From Achromobacter sp. MFA1 R4 (GTDB lineage Bacteria; Pseudomonadota; Gammaproteobacteria; Burkholderiales; Burkholderiaceae_B), in contig NZ_LT707065.1 in NCBI RefSeq assembly GCF_900156745.1, positions 6,088,086-6,152,085 on the forward strand: a DNA stretch of 64,000 nucleotides. The letters are read 5' to 3'. The notes under the pieces are model-generated. The model was not told the origin of the DNA and made no database searches. It saw only the letters and a program-made list of their open reading frames with translations. Positions 63,204 to 64,000 of this stretch are shown piece by piece (position 1 is the first letter of the stretch; each line of letters opens with the position of its first letter). The translations under genes and the position numbers were made by a program.

Positions 63204-64000
63204 TCAGCTCGTTTCGCGCTGGACCAGCGTGAAGCCCAGGTCCACGTGCCGTTCCAGCACCGTCTCTCCCGCCAGATGCCGCATCAGCAATTGCGCGGCC
63301 GACAGGCCGATCCGGTAGCGCGGAGTCGCGATCGTGGACAGGGGCGGCGTGGTCCAGGCCGTTCCCGCGAGGTCGTGGAAACCGATGATCGCCATCTGTT
63401 CGGGCACGCGCAGCCCCTGGCGGCCGCACTGGAACACCGCGCCCTGCGCCAGGTCGTCGTTGCAGAAGAACACGGCGTCGCAATCGGGATGGCGCGTGTG
63501 CAGGTCTTCCATCAATGCCGCCCCCAGGCTGATGGAGGACTTTTCCGGCGTCATGATCTCCAGCGTTGCGTCGTACAGGCCGGCGTCGCGCAGGGCCTGG
63601 CGGCAACCCTCGCACCGGCGCAGCGAGCGCGGGTCCAGTTGCGCGCCGACGATGCCGATGCGGCGGTAGCCGCGCTCGACCAAATGGCGGCCCGCGGCGT
63701 AGCCCGAGTCGAACTGCGAGAACCCGACGCTCATGTCCTCGGCGCCGTCGAGCGTCTCGATCGTGTGCACGGTCGGAATCGCCTGGGCGCGCAGCAGCTC
63801 CCAGACACCCGGATTGTGGTCGATGCCCGTCAGCACCACCCCGTCGGGCGAATGCTGCAGGTACTTGCGCAGCAGGGCCTCTTCCTCGTCGGGCGAGTAG
63901 CCGGTCACGCCGATCAGCATGTGGTAGCCGTGCGTGTCCAGCACCTCTTTGATGCCGGTGATGATGTCCACGAACACCACGTTGCTCAGCGACGGGATCA
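63204..64000 (-). CDS. LacI-family regulator, 5' part cut by the window edge
   Basis: The C-terminal 265 codons of a LacI/GalR-type regulator; the N-terminal helix-turn-helix lies beyond 64000. The ligand-binding domain starts in IPSLSNVVFVDIITGI and continues through HLVERGYRRIGIVGAQ and VFFCNDDLAQGAVF. GntR (gluconate) subgroup likely. It converges on the EamA gene with a 27-bp gap that contains a short hairpin. Confidence 0.9.
   Translation of the reverse strand, partial: IPSLSNVVFVDIITGIKEVLDTHGYHMLIGVTGYSPDEEEALLRKYLQHSPDGVVLTGIDHNPGVWELLRAQAIPTVHTIETLDGAEDMSVGFSQFDSGYAAGRHLVERGYRRIGIVGAQLDPRSLRRCEGCRQALRDAGLYDATLEIMTPEKSSISLGAALMEDLHTRHPDCDAVFFCNDDLAQGAVFQCGRQGLRVPEQMAIIGFHDLAGTAWTTPPLSTIATPRYRIGLSAAQLLMRHLAGETVLERHVDLGFTLVQRETS

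Overview
The window is GC-rich, densely coded chromosomal DNA from a betaproteobacterium, most likely of the family Alcaligenaceae (Bordetella/Achromobacter type). This is inferred from gene content, not from a database search: a Bug-type tricarboxylate-transporter binding protein next to an N-formylglutamate amidohydrolase, a regulatory-type PTS (mannose-type EIIA, HPr, EI) beside gshB, glnK-amtB beside ubiK and comM, and many LysR/GntR/AraC regulators with small transporters. No phage, plasmid, CRISPR or rRNA genes were seen. There is one tRNA (Pro, GGG) and one intact IS3-family element with a 3-bp target duplication.

Layout. 1-10 kb: 5' part of dinB, a thioesterase, two lipoproteins (one an S9 peptidase with a TTG start), a diguanylate cyclase, a fosmidomycin-resistance-type MFS pump divergent from an AraC regulator, and mrcA (PBP1A). 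10-19 kb: phosphatase, PepSY membrane protein pair, aldo/keto reductase, ATM1-type ABC exporter, Rieske protein, and a BASS-type transporter divergent from a LysR gene. 18-21 kb: Bug protein + N-formylglutamate amidohydrolase, divergent from a LysR gene. 21-32 kb: an accessory-looking stretch with many short genes (zinc-ribbon protein, AGE epimerase, TauE/SafE, EamA/Lrp pair, SYLF lipoprotein, deacylase, GNAT, PhzF, two RMF/CrpP-like paralogues). 32-50 kb: translation and nitrogen/PTS core. On the minus strand lie merR, ihfA, pheT, pheS, rplT, rpmI, then comM and ubiK. glnK-amtB (plus strand, NtrC/sigma-54 promoter) and the IS follow, then, again on the minus strand, ptsI, ptsH, EIIA, gshB, infC and thrS. 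50-64 kb: an orphan response regulator, hemN, then a co-directional GntR - M20 hydrolase - dipeptide-type ABC importer - cupin - deacetylase-like amidohydrolase - EamA block, and a LacI-type regulator cut by the window end.

How parts work together. The 53-63 kb block reads as one uptake-and-deacylation pathway for an amide, carbamoyl or acylated amine compound, under a GntR repressor with two near-identical 21-bp sites exactly 100 bp apart. The usual thrS-infC-rpmI-rplT-pheS-pheT-ihfA order is split by about 9.8 kb of PTS, ammonium and competence genes, and each half carries its own leader. The thrS leader looks like a ribosome-mediated attenuator: an extended -10 promoter, an 18-residue leader peptide with three consecutive Thr codons, an anti-terminator strand overlapping the leader's stop codon, and an intrinsic terminator. 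infC appears to start at an ATC codon with a strong Shine-Dalgarno sequence, as expected for IF3 autoregulation. These are readings of sequence alone and need expression or comparative tests.
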